A program made the translations under genes and the position numbers. A stretch of DNA of 64,000 nt from Motilibacter peucedani (GTDB taxonomy: Bacteria; Actinomycetota; Actinomycetes; Motilibacterales; Motilibacteraceae): contig NZ_RBWV01000013.1 of NCBI RefSeq assembly GCF_003634695.1, positions 310,001-374,000 of the forward strand, in the 5' to 3' direction. This document shows positions 53,383 through 61,018 of the stretch, in pieces (the stretch's first letter is position 1; each line of letters begins with the position of its first letter). A model generated the notes under the pieces. The model saw nothing but the letters and a program-made list of their open reading frames with translations. It was not told the DNA's origin and ran no database searches.

Positions 53383-54390
53383 TCACCCTACGGGTGCCGG
53401 CTGTGCCTGCTCGTCCCCCCGCTGCTGTGTCCGAACGCGCGCCGCGCCTGCCTGCGGCGACGGCGCGGCGCGTTCGGACACAGGGCGCTCGCCGAGGCGG
53501 ACCAGCACGATGCCGGCGAGCACGAGCACTCCGCCGGCTGCCTGCACGGCGTGCGGCTCCTGGCCGAGCAGCAGCCAGGCGAAGACGACGGCGAAGAGCA
53601 CCTCGGCCAGCCCCACGAACGTCGCCAGGGTGGCGCCCAGCAGGCGGGCTGCGGCGATGCCGGTGCAGTAGGCCACGACCGCCGCGACGAGGGCGAGCCC
53701 GAGCACCGGCACGAGCCAAGGCAGCCGGGTGTGGGCGAGCGTGACGTCGGTGGTCGTGGCCGAGAACGGGAGCGCTCCGACCGCCGCGGCGGCTGCGAGG
53801 CCGATGCCGCCGACGGCGAGCCCGGCCCAGGCGCTGACCAACGGCGGCAGGCTGCTGCCCGTGCGGCTGGAGATGACGAAGTAGACCGCGAGCCCGACAG
53901 CTGCGCCCATGCCCCACGTGACGCCGACGAGGTCGATCGAGCTGCCCCGCCAGACCTCGAGCACGAGCACCAGCCCGGCCAGCGCGACGGCCATGCCGGC
54001 GGCGGTGAGCCGGCTGGGCGGGCGCCCGTCGACCAGCCAGGTCCAGCCGACGACCAGCAGGCTGCCGGAGTACTCGAGCAGCAGGGCGACGCCGACCGAG
54101 AGGTGGTGGACGGCGTTGAAGTAGCAGAGCTGGGCCACCGCGACGGCGAACAGCCCGTAGACCAGCTGGGTGCGCCACTCCGCGCGCCAGCGGACGGGCG
54201 TCCGGCGCAGCTGGAGCAGCGCGGGCACGGTGAGCACGAGCGCGGCGAGCACGACGCGGGTCGTGACGGCGGCCCCGGAGGTCCAGCCGGCGGCGAGCAG
54301 GGCGGTCGCGAAGACGCCGGAGGTGCCGAACGTCGCCGCCGACACGACGGCGAGGGCCGACCCCCTGCCGAGCTGGTGCTCCTGGGTCAT
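53383..54390 (-). CDS. EamA family (DMT) transporter
   Basis: A 335-residue protein with ten membrane helices in two EamA halves, ATG 54390. GRGSALAVVSAATFGTSGVFATALL starts the first half and VGLAEVLFAVVFAWLLLGQEP ends the second. Likely an exporter of small metabolites. The C-terminal 40 residues lie on an imperfect inverted repeat at 53425-53483 and are Arg/Gln/Pro-rich, outside the usual family end. It is divergent from the CGNR regulator. Confidence 0.88.
   Translation of the reverse strand: MTQEHQLGRGSALAVVSAATFGTSGVFATALLAAGWTSGAAVTTRVVLAALVLTVPALLQLRRTPVRWRAEWRTQLVYGLFAVAVAQLCYFNAVHHLSVGVALLLEYSGSLLVVGWTWLVDGRPPSRLTAAGMAVALAGLVLVLEVWRGSSIDLVGVTWGMGAAVGLAVYFVISSRTGSSLPPLVSAWAGLAVGGIGLAAAAAVGALPFSATTTDVTLAHTRLPWLVPVLGLALVAAVVAYCTGIAAARLLGATLATFVGLAEVLFAVVFAWLLLGQEPHAVQAAGGVLVLAGIVLVRLGERPVSERAAPSPQAGAARVRTQQRGDEQAQPAPVG
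53425..53483. repeat. Large inverted repeat inside the 3' end of the EamA gene
   Basis: Left arm 53425-53448 (CTGTGTCCGAACGCGCGCCGCGCC) and right arm 53462-53483 pair over 22 bases, with a 2-base insertion in the left arm and a 13-base loop. It lies within the coding frame. Confidence 0.85.
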
Positions 54391-54460
54391 CGTCTCTCCC
54401 GACTGTCATGGGTCAAAGGCCTTATGCTCGTGACAAGGATGCCCACGGTAGGGCTGCGTC

Positions 54461-55033
54461 ATGTCAGGGGTCAAGGTGCTTTTCGCTCATGACACCGAGG
54501 TGGCGCTCCAGGCTGCCGCGGCGCTGGTCAACACCGCGCCCGACCCGGTGACGCCGGGGGAGGAGCTGCCCGCCCTCGCCGCCCTCGACGCCTTCGTCGA
54601 GGAGTGGGGCTGGACCGGCTCGCGAGCCCACGACGAGGACGAGCTGGCGCGGGTGCGGGCACTGCGCCCGCGGCTGCGTGCCGTCTGGGAGGCCGACGAG
54701 GACGAGGCCGTACGCATCGTCAACCGCCTGCTCGCCGACGCCCGTGCGCTGCCCCAGCTGGTGCGCCACGGCGAGTGGGACTACCACCTGCACGCGACCG
54801 ACCCCTCGGCCCCGCTCGACGAGCGCATGGCCGTCGAGGCGGCGATGGCGTTCGTCGACGTGATCCGCATGAAGGAGCTCGGGCGGCTGCGCATCTGCGC
54901 CGCTGATGACTGCCTCGACGTGCACGTCGACCTGTCGAAGAACTCCTCGCGGCGCTACTGCAGCGCGACGTGCGGCAACAAGGCCAACGTCGCTGCCTAC
55001 CGCGCACGGCGGAGGTCCGCAGCCGGGCGGTGA
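54461..55033 (+). CDS. CGNR zinc-finger regulator
   Basis: A 190-residue protein, ATG 54461. An N-terminal stress-induced-type ligand domain is followed by the finger CAADDCLDVHVDLSKNSSRRYCSATCGNKANVAAYRARR, with four cysteines and the CGN-K/R element that gives the family its name. Such proteins bind DNA and are often local regulators. Divergent from the EamA gene across 70 bases, it probably controls that transporter. Direct repeats GTCATGGGTCAAAGG (54405) and GTCATGTCAGGGGTCAAGG (54458) flank the promoter region. Confidence 0.88.
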   Translation: MSGVKVLFAHDTEVALQAAAALVNTAPDPVTPGEELPALAALDAFVEEWGWTGSRAHDEDELARVRALRPRLRAVWEADEDEAVRIVNRLLADARALPQLVRHGEWDYHLHATDPSAPLDERMAVEAAMAFVDVIRMKELGRLRICAADDCLDVHVDLSKNSSRRYCSATCGNKANVAAYRARRRSAAGR

Positions 55034-55075
55034 ACCCGGGATGCGGACCTGCCGTCCTGTGCGTGTGCCTGCGGG

Positions 55076-55282
55076 TCAGCTGCGGCCGAGCATCTCGGCC
55101 GTGAGGACGGTGCCGCCGAGCCCCCACCCGCCCTCGGGCACCTCCTCGACGAGGACGAGGGTGGTGGCCCGGGCGCGCTCGCCGTAGACCGCGGCGTAGG
55201 CGTCGGTCACGGCGTCGATGAGCTTCTGCTTGGACCCGGGGGTCAGGGTCTCCGCGGGGACCTTGAGGTTGGCGAACGGCAT
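55076..55282 (-). CDS. Tautomerase family protein (4-oxalocrotonate tautomerase-like)
   Basis: A 68-residue protein, ATG 55282 after AAGGAG. PFANLKVPAETLTPGSKQKLIDAVTDAYAAVYGERARATTLVLVEEVPEGGWGLGG is the family pattern. After Met removal the N-terminal residue is Pro (catalytic Pro1). It would isomerise keto-enol compounds. It lies 35 bases after the second SDR gene on the same strand and is probably co-transcribed with the two SDR genes. Confidence 0.9.
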   Translation of the reverse strand: MPFANLKVPAETLTPGSKQKLIDAVTDAYAAVYGERARATTLVLVEEVPEGGWGLGGTVLTAEMLGRS

Positions 55283-55317
55283 GGCGGTGCTCCTTGGTGT
55301 GCAGTGGTTGAGCGGGG

Positions 55318-56217
55318 TCAGAGTGCGTCGTTCGGGGACAGCAGGTCCTCGATGCCGGCGCGGTGGTAGAACTCGTGGCGGATGCGGTCTGCTACCACAG
55401 AGACCACTTCGCTGCTGTCGCGGCTCGGGTCGACGTGCGTGCGGAACGGCCGCTCGGCGCGCGGCAGCTGCACGATCCGGACGATCTCGTCCGCGACCGA
55501 CTGCACGTCGCTGCCCGACGGGACCAGCGACGCCAGCCTGGCGGGCAGGCCGCGACGAAGCTCGCCGTAGGCCTCGTCGTAGGCGGCCTCCCGCTCGGTG
55601 TCCACCGGGCGACCGGCGTGCGCGAAGTGGTTGGTGCCGCAGGGAAAGGCGCCCGGCACCACGATCGTGGTGTCGATGCCGAAGCGCGCGAGCTCGGCGG
55701 CGTAGCTCTCGGCGAGCGCATCCATCGCCGCCTTGGCCGCGAAGTAGGGGGCGAGGAAAGGCGGGTGCCCGCCGCGCGTCGAGGAGCTGCCGACCCACAC
55801 CAGCAGGCCGGACCGCTGCGCCCGCAGGTGCGGCAGCACCGCACGGTTCACGCGCTGCGTGCCGAGGACGTTGACGTCGTAGACCTCGGCCAGCTGCTCC
55901 GGGGTGAAGGCCTCGGCCGGCCCGAGCACCATGTGCCCGGCGTTGTGCACGACCACGTCGAGGCGCGCGCCGGTCGACAGGATCGACTCGAGCGCCGCGT
56001 CGACCGACCGCTGGTCGCTGACATCGAGCTCGACGGCGTGCACGTCGGAGCCGCTCGCCTGGGCGTGCTGGGCCAGCGCCCGTGCGGCGTCGGTGTTGCG
56101 GCCCTCGAGCCCGCGCATCCCCCCGAAGACCGTGTGGCCGGCGGCTCCCAGCGCGCGGACCGTCAGGGCGCCGAAGCCGCTGGAGGCGCCGGTGACGAGG
56201 ACCGTCCGCCCGCTCAC
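55318..56217 (-). CDS. Short-chain dehydrogenase/reductase
   Basis: A 299-residue classical SDR from GTG 56217, overlapping the preceding stop (GTGA). NAD(P) motif TGASSGFGALTVRALG; VVHNAG; catalytic Ser in VGSSSTRGG and YFAAKAAMD (YxxxK). It reduces or oxidises a carbonyl or alcohol. With its coupled partner and the tautomerase it forms a small metabolic operon, probably under the divergent MmyB-like regulator. Confidence 0.9.
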   Translation of the reverse strand: MSGRTVLVTGASSGFGALTVRALGAAGHTVFGGMRGLEGRNTDAARALAQHAQASGSDVHAVELDVSDQRSVDAALESILSTGARLDVVVHNAGHMVLGPAEAFTPEQLAEVYDVNVLGTQRVNRAVLPHLRAQRSGLLVWVGSSSTRGGHPPFLAPYFAAKAAMDALAESYAAELARFGIDTTIVVPGAFPCGTNHFAHAGRPVDTEREAAYDEAYGELRRGLPARLASLVPSGSDVQSVADEIVRIVQLPRAERPFRTHVDPSRDSSEVVSVVADRIRHEFYHRAGIEDLLSPNDAL

Positions 56218-56954
56218 ACCAGGCCACCGTTCGCGCGCACGACCTGGCCGTGGATCCAGCGGCCGTCGGGCCCGGCGAGGAACGCGACCAGGCCGGCGAC
56301 GTCCTCGGGCGTGCCCAGGCGCTGCATCGGCGGCTCGTCCGCCAGTCGTGCCAGCAGCTCGGGGCTCTTGCCCTCGAGGAACAGGTCGGTCGCGACCGGT
56401 CCCGGCGCCACGGCGTTGACCGTGATGTCGCGGCCGCGCCACTCCTTGGCGAGCACCGCGGTCAGCGCCTCGACGGCGCCCTTGCTCGCCGCGTACGCGC
56501 CGTAGCTGGGGAGCGGCCGCCCCAGCACCGAGGTCGAGAACAGCACCAGCGCGCCACCGGCACGTACGCGGCGAGCCACCTGCTGCGCGACGACGAAGGT
56601 GCCGCGGACGTTCGTGCGGTGGAGCGCGTCGAGGTCGGCGAGGTCGAGCTCGGCGACCGGCGACAGAGTCATGCGACCGGCCGCGTGGACGACGACGTCG
56701 ACCCCCCCGAAGGCCTCCTCTGCCCCCTCGAACATCGCCGCGACCGCTGCCTCGTCGGCGACGTCGGCCTGCACGGCGAGTGCGCGCCCGCCGGCCCCGA
56801 CGACCTCCTCGACCGCCGCATCGGCCTCGTCACGCTTGCCGGCGTAGCCGACGACGACGGCGAACCCGTCTGCGGCGAGCCGGCGGACGACTCCGCGGCC
56901 GATGCCGCGGCTGCCGCCGGTGACGACCGCGACCCTCGTGGTGGTTGTGCTCAT
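56214..56954 (-). CDS. Short-chain dehydrogenase/reductase (FabG-like)
   Basis: A 246-residue classical SDR, ATG 56954 after GGAGGCAGG. TGGSRGIGRGVVRRLA cofactor site, VVHAAGRM, Ser in LFSTSVLG, YAASKGAVEA catalytic YxxxK, and a FabG-like C-terminus GRWIHGQVVRANGGLV. Likely NADP-dependent. It heads the tautomerase operon and lies divergent from the MmyB-like regulator, an arrangement seen in many actinobacteria. Confidence 0.9.
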   Translation of the reverse strand: MSTTTTRVAVVTGGSRGIGRGVVRRLAADGFAVVVGYAGKRDEADAAVEEVVGAGGRALAVQADVADEAAVAAMFEGAEEAFGGVDVVVHAAGRMTLSPVAELDLADLDALHRTNVRGTFVVAQQVARRVRAGGALVLFSTSVLGRPLPSYGAYAASKGAVEALTAVLAKEWRGRDITVNAVAPGPVATDLFLEGKSPELLARLADEPPMQRLGTPEDVAGLVAFLAGPDGRWIHGQVVRANGGLV

Positions 56955-57093
56955 GGCTCCTGCCTCCAGTCCCGGCCGCTCGTCGCGGCCTCGCCAACCA
57001 CCGTGGACCAGTCCGGCCGGGGCAACCAGGAGTCGCTGACCCGTGGGTCGGCGGCACGTGGATGGCGCGCGCACCGCCCGGCACACTGGTGGT

Positions 57094-57966
57094 GTGGACG
57101 CAGCAGAGCTCGGAGCCTTCCTCGCCTCGCGCCGGGCGCGCATCCGGCCGGCCGACGTCGGCCTGCCCACCGGCCCGCGCCGCCGGGTGCCGGGACTGCG
57201 GCGCGACGAGGTGGCGATGCTCGCCGGCGCGTCGGTCGACTACTACGCCGAGCTGGAGCGCGGCAAGGGCGTACGCCCCTCGCCGCAGATGCTCTCGGCC
57301 CTGGCCCGCGCGCTGCGGCTCGGTGCCGACGAGCGCGACCACCTCTTCCACCTCGCCGGTCAGCCGACCGTGGGCAGCGCCGGTCCGGACGGCACGGCGC
57401 AGCCGGGCATGCTCGCGCTGCTCGACCTGCTCGAGGGCACGCCGACGCGGGTGATCAGCGACCTGCACGAGTGCCTGGCGCAGAACCGGATGGCGGCCGC
57501 GCTGCTCGGCGACCCCGGCCCACGCACCGGTCTGCGCGCGAGCTTCGTCTACCGCTGGTTCACCGAGCCCGACAGCCGTGCGATCTATCCCGAGGACGAC
57601 CACCCCCGCCACTCGCGCGAGTTCACCGCCGACCTGCGCGCGGCGGTGGCCCGCCGGGGCCGCGACGCGCGCGCCGCCGAGCTGGTCGCGTCGCTGCGCT
57701 CGGCCAGCGAGGAGTTCGCCCGGCTGTGGGACTCCGGCGACGTCGAGGTCCGCCGCTCGGTGCGCAAGCGGATCGTGCACCCCGCCCTCGGAGTCGTCGA
57801 GCTCGACTGCCAGCGCATGGCCAGCGAGGACGGCCGGCAGCGCCTGCTCTTCTTCACCGCCTCGCCGGGGAGCGCAGCCGCCGAGCAGCTCCAGCTGCTC
57901 TCGGTCATCGGCGTGCAGGACCTCTCGCGCGACGAGGCGGGGCTGCGCGACCCCGCCTCGTCCTGA
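57094..57966 (+). CDS. Helix-turn-helix regulator, MmyB-like
   Basis: A 290-residue protein from GTG 57094. The XRE-type domain (FLASRRARIRPADVGLPTGPRRRVPGLRRDEVAMLAGASVDYYAELERGKG) is followed by the MmyB ligand-binding domain (LLDLLEGTPTRVISDLHECLAQNRMAAALLG; RWFTEPDSRAIYP). These regulators are commonly divergent from SDR genes, as here. The C-terminal domain may bind a lipid or fatty acid. Confidence 0.9.
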   Translation: MDAAELGAFLASRRARIRPADVGLPTGPRRRVPGLRRDEVAMLAGASVDYYAELERGKGVRPSPQMLSALARALRLGADERDHLFHLAGQPTVGSAGPDGTAQPGMLALLDLLEGTPTRVISDLHECLAQNRMAAALLGDPGPRTGLRASFVYRWFTEPDSRAIYPEDDHPRHSREFTADLRAAVARRGRDARAAELVASLRSASEEFARLWDSGDVEVRRSVRKRIVHPALGVVELDCQRMASEDGRQRLLFFTASPGSAAAEQLQLLSVIGVQDLSRDEAGLRDPASS

Positions 57967-57972
57967 CGGTCC

Positions 57973-58257
57973 TCAGTCCTGCGCCACGGCGGCGAGCACG
58001 GCGCCCACGACCGGCACGACGGCGGCCGCCTTGAGCCGCAGCGACAGCGGTGAGTGCCAGGCGAGCGCGACGCCCGACACGTAGAGCAGGCCGTGGAGCG
58101 GCCCGACCGCCTGGGCGACCGGCTCCACGTGGAGGGTGACCAGGTTCACGAGCAGCACCGCGAGCGTGAGCGCCTCGGCCGCCGCGACCAGCCACAGCAG
58201 CCGCGTACGCCGTGCCGCGGACGCCGGCTCGAGGCCGTCGCCGGTGTCCACCCTCAC
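57973..58257 (-). CDS. DUF3817-like small membrane protein
   Basis: A 94-residue protein. GTG 58257 is favoured because it overlaps the preceding stop (GTGA). Three membrane segments (WLVAAAEALTLAVLLVNLVTL; GPLHGLLYVSGVALAW; AAAVVPVVGAVLAAVA) resemble DUF3817, a family without known function. Translationally coupled to the next membrane gene. Confidence 0.72.
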   Translation of the reverse strand: MRVDTGDGLEPASAARRTRLLWLVAAAEALTLAVLLVNLVTLHVEPVAQAVGPLHGLLYVSGVALAWHSPLSLRLKAAAVVPVVGAVLAAVAQD

Positions 58258-58727
58258 ACCCCCGTCGACGAGCCGGGACGTACCACCATGAGCACGACGA
58301 CCGCCACCCACAGCACGCCGAAGCCGCCCGTGACGGCCCGCAGCCGGCCCAGGAGCGCCGACAGCTGCGTACCCGCCTCCTGGTCGTCCAGCGAGGCCAG
58401 GACGGCGCGCTGCCCGGGCACCACCGCGAGCACGAGGACCGCGGCAGCGACAGCCGTCAGGGCCATGGACAGCAGCACCCAGGCGTCGGCGAGGACGCCG
58501 AGCGCGGTCGCCGTGCCGATGCCGAGGACGGGTACGGCGAGCGCCGGCAGCGCGTAGCTGCGGCTGATGCGGTGCATCGCGCCGGCGACCGCCCGCGCCG
58601 CCGGGGCGCGCTCGGACGGCCCGGCAGCGGCGCCGGCGTAGCGGGGGAACACGCTCGCCGAGACGGTGATCGGGCCGACGAGCACGATGACGGCGACCAG
58701 GTGCAGGCAGAGCAGGACGGCGGTCAC
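58254..58727 (-). CDS. Four-helix integral membrane protein (DUF2269-like)
   Basis: A 157-residue protein from GTG 58727. Four hydrophobic segments: LLCLHLVAVIVLVGPITVSASVF, SYALPALAVPVLGIGTATALG, WVLLSMALTAVAAAVLVLAVVPG and VTGGFGVLWVAVVVLMVV. The pattern resembles DUF2269 membrane proteins; function unknown. With the DUF3817-like gene it forms a pair divergent from a MarR regulator, suggesting a MarR-controlled membrane module. Confidence 0.7.
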   Translation of the reverse strand: MTAVLLCLHLVAVIVLVGPITVSASVFPRYAGAAAGPSERAPAARAVAGAMHRISRSYALPALAVPVLGIGTATALGVLADAWVLLSMALTAVAAAVLVLAVVPGQRAVLASLDDQEAGTQLSALLGRLRAVTGGFGVLWVAVVVLMVVRPGSSTGV

Positions 58728-58768
58728 GGGCGCCGGCCGGTCGAGGAGGTCACGCAGCGCAGATTACA

Positions 58769-58795
58769 GCCTGACTGAAACTCTCGTCGACAGGC
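58769..58795. promoter_or_regulatory. Candidate MarR operator
   Basis: GCCTG and CAGGC form a 27-base dyad, and ACAGCCTGACTG at 58766 and ACAGGCAGACTG at 58790 are near-direct repeats 24 bases apart. The site lies in the 80-base gap between the MarR and membrane-protein starts. Confidence 0.4.
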
Positions 58796-58807
58796 AGACT
58801 GTGGGGC

Positions 58808-59260
58808 GTGCCTCCCGGACCACCGCCGCCGAACCTCGCCTTCCTGGTGATGTCGGTCGGGCGGGAGGTCTTCGAGCAGGTCAACGATCAACTCGCCGAG
58901 CACGGCCTGGCCGTCCGGCACCTCGCTGCCCTCGGCCACCTCGCCGGTGCTCCCGGCACCTCCTACAGCGAGCTGGCCCGCCGGGCCCGCGTCTCGCCCC
59001 AGAGCATGCAGGCGACCCTGGGACAGCTGGAGGTGCTCGGTCTCGTCGTGCGGGCGACACCGCCAGGACGCGGCCGGCGCGCCGAGCTGCAGCTCACCGA
59101 CGAGGGCAGGGCGGCGGCCCGGCGCGGGCGCGAGCTCTTCGAGCGGCTCGAGCAGCGGATGCTGGCCGCGCTCGACCCCGCCGACCGGGCGGCCGTCACC
59201 GCGGCGTTGGTGTCCCTGTTCGAGGAGGTCGTCGTCAGAGGGCGTGCCGCGGATGACTAG
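58808..59260 (+). CDS. MarR family transcriptional regulator
   Basis: A 150-residue winged-helix protein from GTG 58808. HLAALGHLAGAPGTSYSELARRARVSPQSMQATLGQLEVLGLVVRATPPGRGRRAELQLTDEGRAAA is the MarR DNA-binding core with its wing. These repressors usually respond to small aromatic compounds. Divergent from two membrane-protein genes. Confidence 0.9.
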   Translation: MPPGPPPPNLAFLVMSVGREVFEQVNDQLAEHGLAVRHLAALGHLAGAPGTSYSELARRARVSPQSMQATLGQLEVLGLVVRATPPGRGRRAELQLTDEGRAAARRGRELFERLEQRMLAALDPADRAAVTAALVSLFEEVVVRGRAADD

Positions 59261-59644
59261 GAGGACCACTGCTTACCACTCGTCGCGCTGAGTGAGGGGC
59301 GCCCACGACGTCTTCGCCGTCCGTGACGGCACGTAGTCGTTTCGCTTGGCGCGCAACGACTTCTCGACGTCGCGCGCCCGCGGCGGTTCGAGTGAGCCGC
59401 GTCTCAAACCGGCGCTGGGATTGGTGCAAACCGCCCTCCGTGGGGCAGCATGATGGCGCGCAGTCGACAGGGAGCCTTGCAGTTCGATGCAGGGCCGGCC
59501 GGGTGAGACACCTGGTGCTCCCGTCGCCACCGGCGCGTTCGAGGAGCTCGGGCCCTACGCCCGGGCTGGGGGGGCCGCGAGGCCAGGAGCGTCCCGCTCC
59601 GTCACGAGCCGAGCCACACCCGCAACCCCGACCCCGGAGTACCC
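59261..59644. other. 384-base gene-free stretch upstream of the GH16 gene
   Basis: No convincing gene. It contains an inverted repeat AGTCGTT/AACGACT (59335-59361, 13-base spacer), a direct repeat CAAACCG at 59405 and 59427 (22 bases apart), and a weak hairpin at 59545-59567. It is likely the regulated promoter and leader of the GH16 gene. Confidence 0.5.
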
Positions 59645-61018
59645 GTGCACCACCCTGCCCCGACTCGTCGACCGCTGACCGCCGCCGCCAGCCTGCTGCT
59701 CGTCGGCGCGGTCGCCGCGACCCTCACCACCACCGCGCCGCACGCTTCCGCCGCGCCGCGCGACCTCGTCGCCAACGGCGGCTTCGAAGGCGGCACCAGC
59801 GGCTGGTTCGCCTCGTCCGGCTCGACCCTGAGCACCACCGGCGCCCACCACTCGGGCTCCGCCTCGGCGCACGTGGGCAACCCGCGCAGCGGCGCTGCCA
59901 CCGTCGCGCTCAACGACCGCACCAACACGGTGGTCTCGACCACGAAGGGCGCGACCTACACGGCGTCCGCGTGGGTGAAGGCCAGCCGCGCCGGCACCTC
60001 CGCCGGTGTCCGCCTCATGGAGTACGCCGGCTCGTCGCTCGAGGGCCAGCGCAAGGGCACCGTGTGGCTGACCGACACGAAGTGGCACCAGGTCAAGACC
60101 ACCTACACGGCTGCCGCCGACGGCGCGACCGTCGACCTCAACGTCCTCGCCTGGTCGCTGGCCGGCGGTGGCAGCCTCGACGTCGACGACGTCTCGCTGA
60201 CCGCCACCGGTGCGGCTGACGCGCCGCCGGCACCTGCGCCCACGCCGACGCCCACCCCGACCCCCACCAGCAGCCCCTCGCCCTCGGGGTGGCACCGCGT
60301 GTGGGACGACGAGTTCGACGGGTCGAGCGTCGACGGCTCGAAGTGGAACGTGCGCAACAACGACCACAACGGCTACGAGCGCTCCTGCCTGACCAACCGC
60401 AGCAAGAACGTCTCGGTCAGCGGCGGTTCGCTGCACATCGTCGGCCAGCGCGAGAACATGAAGTGCGGCGGCTACAACGGCAGCTTCACCTCGGGGTACC
60501 TCGACACCATCGGCAAGTTCTCGACGGCCTACGGCCGCTACGAGATGCGCGCCAAGATGCCGACGCAGGCCGGCTCCTCGAAGGGCCTGTGGCCCGCCTT
60601 CTGGCTGCGGCCCGACGACGGCGGGCTGGGTGAGCTCGACATCATGGAGGCCGTCGGCTCCGACCCGGGCGAGAAGAACTACGACCACGTGAGCCAGACG
60701 CTCTGGTACAAGACCGACGGCAGCGTGAAGGGTCAGTCGAAGGCCGCCTATCCCAAGGGCGGGACGATGTCCGACGGCTACCACACGTACGCGGTGGAGT
60801 GGGAGAAGGGCGCGATCCGCTGGTACGTCGACGGTGAGCTCACCTACTCGCGCGACCGCAGCACGACCTCGTGGCTCAGCGCGGCCTTCGACGGCGGCCG
60901 CAAGTTCCACATCCGCCTGAACCTGCAGATCGGCGGCGCGTGGCCCGGTCTGCCCACCGGGCACACGAAGTTCCCCGCGGACTACGCGGTCGACTACGTA
61001 CGCGTCTACCAGCGCTAG
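59645..61018 (+). CDS. Secreted GH16 family endo-beta-glucanase/galactanase-like hydrolase with carbohydrate-binding module
   Basis: A 457-residue protein from GTG 59645. A signal peptide (RRPLTAAASLLLVGAVAATLTTTAPHASA) is followed by a CBM-like beta-sandwich (about 40-190, NGGFEGGTSGWFAS), a PTPTP linker (about 195-215) and a GH16 domain. The catalytic motif is ELDIME at 330-335 (Glu330 nucleophile, Asp332, Glu335 acid/base). It would cleave a beta-1,3- or beta-1,4-linked polysaccharide outside the cell. Its TAG stop overlaps the convergent oxidoreductase stop in CTAG. Confidence 0.9.
   Translation: MHHPAPTRRPLTAAASLLLVGAVAATLTTTAPHASAAPRDLVANGGFEGGTSGWFASSGSTLSTTGAHHSGSASAHVGNPRSGAATVALNDRTNTVVSTTKGATYTASAWVKASRAGTSAGVRLMEYAGSSLEGQRKGTVWLTDTKWHQVKTTYTAAADGATVDLNVLAWSLAGGGSLDVDDVSLTATGAADAPPAPAPTPTPTPTPTSSPSPSGWHRVWDDEFDGSSVDGSKWNVRNNDHNGYERSCLTNRSKNVSVSGGSLHIVGQRENMKCGGYNGSFTSGYLDTIGKFSTAYGRYEMRAKMPTQAGSSKGLWPAFWLRPDDGGLGELDIMEAVGSDPGEKNYDHVSQTLWYKTDGSVKGQSKAAYPKGGTMSDGYHTYAVEWEKGAIRWYVDGELTYSRDRSTTSWLSAAFDGGRKFHIRLNLQIGGAWPGLPTGHTKFPADYAVDYVRVYQR

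Noticed and set aside
59261-59644. Cyclic-di-AMP (ydaO-type) riboswitch before a cell-wall hydrolase-like gene
   Set aside because: The conserved blocks of that riboswitch could not be found in the stretch.
59487-59678. 63-codon plus-strand frame before the GH16 gene
   Set aside because: No ribosome-binding site, overlaps the GH16 start in another frame, and has no coding character.
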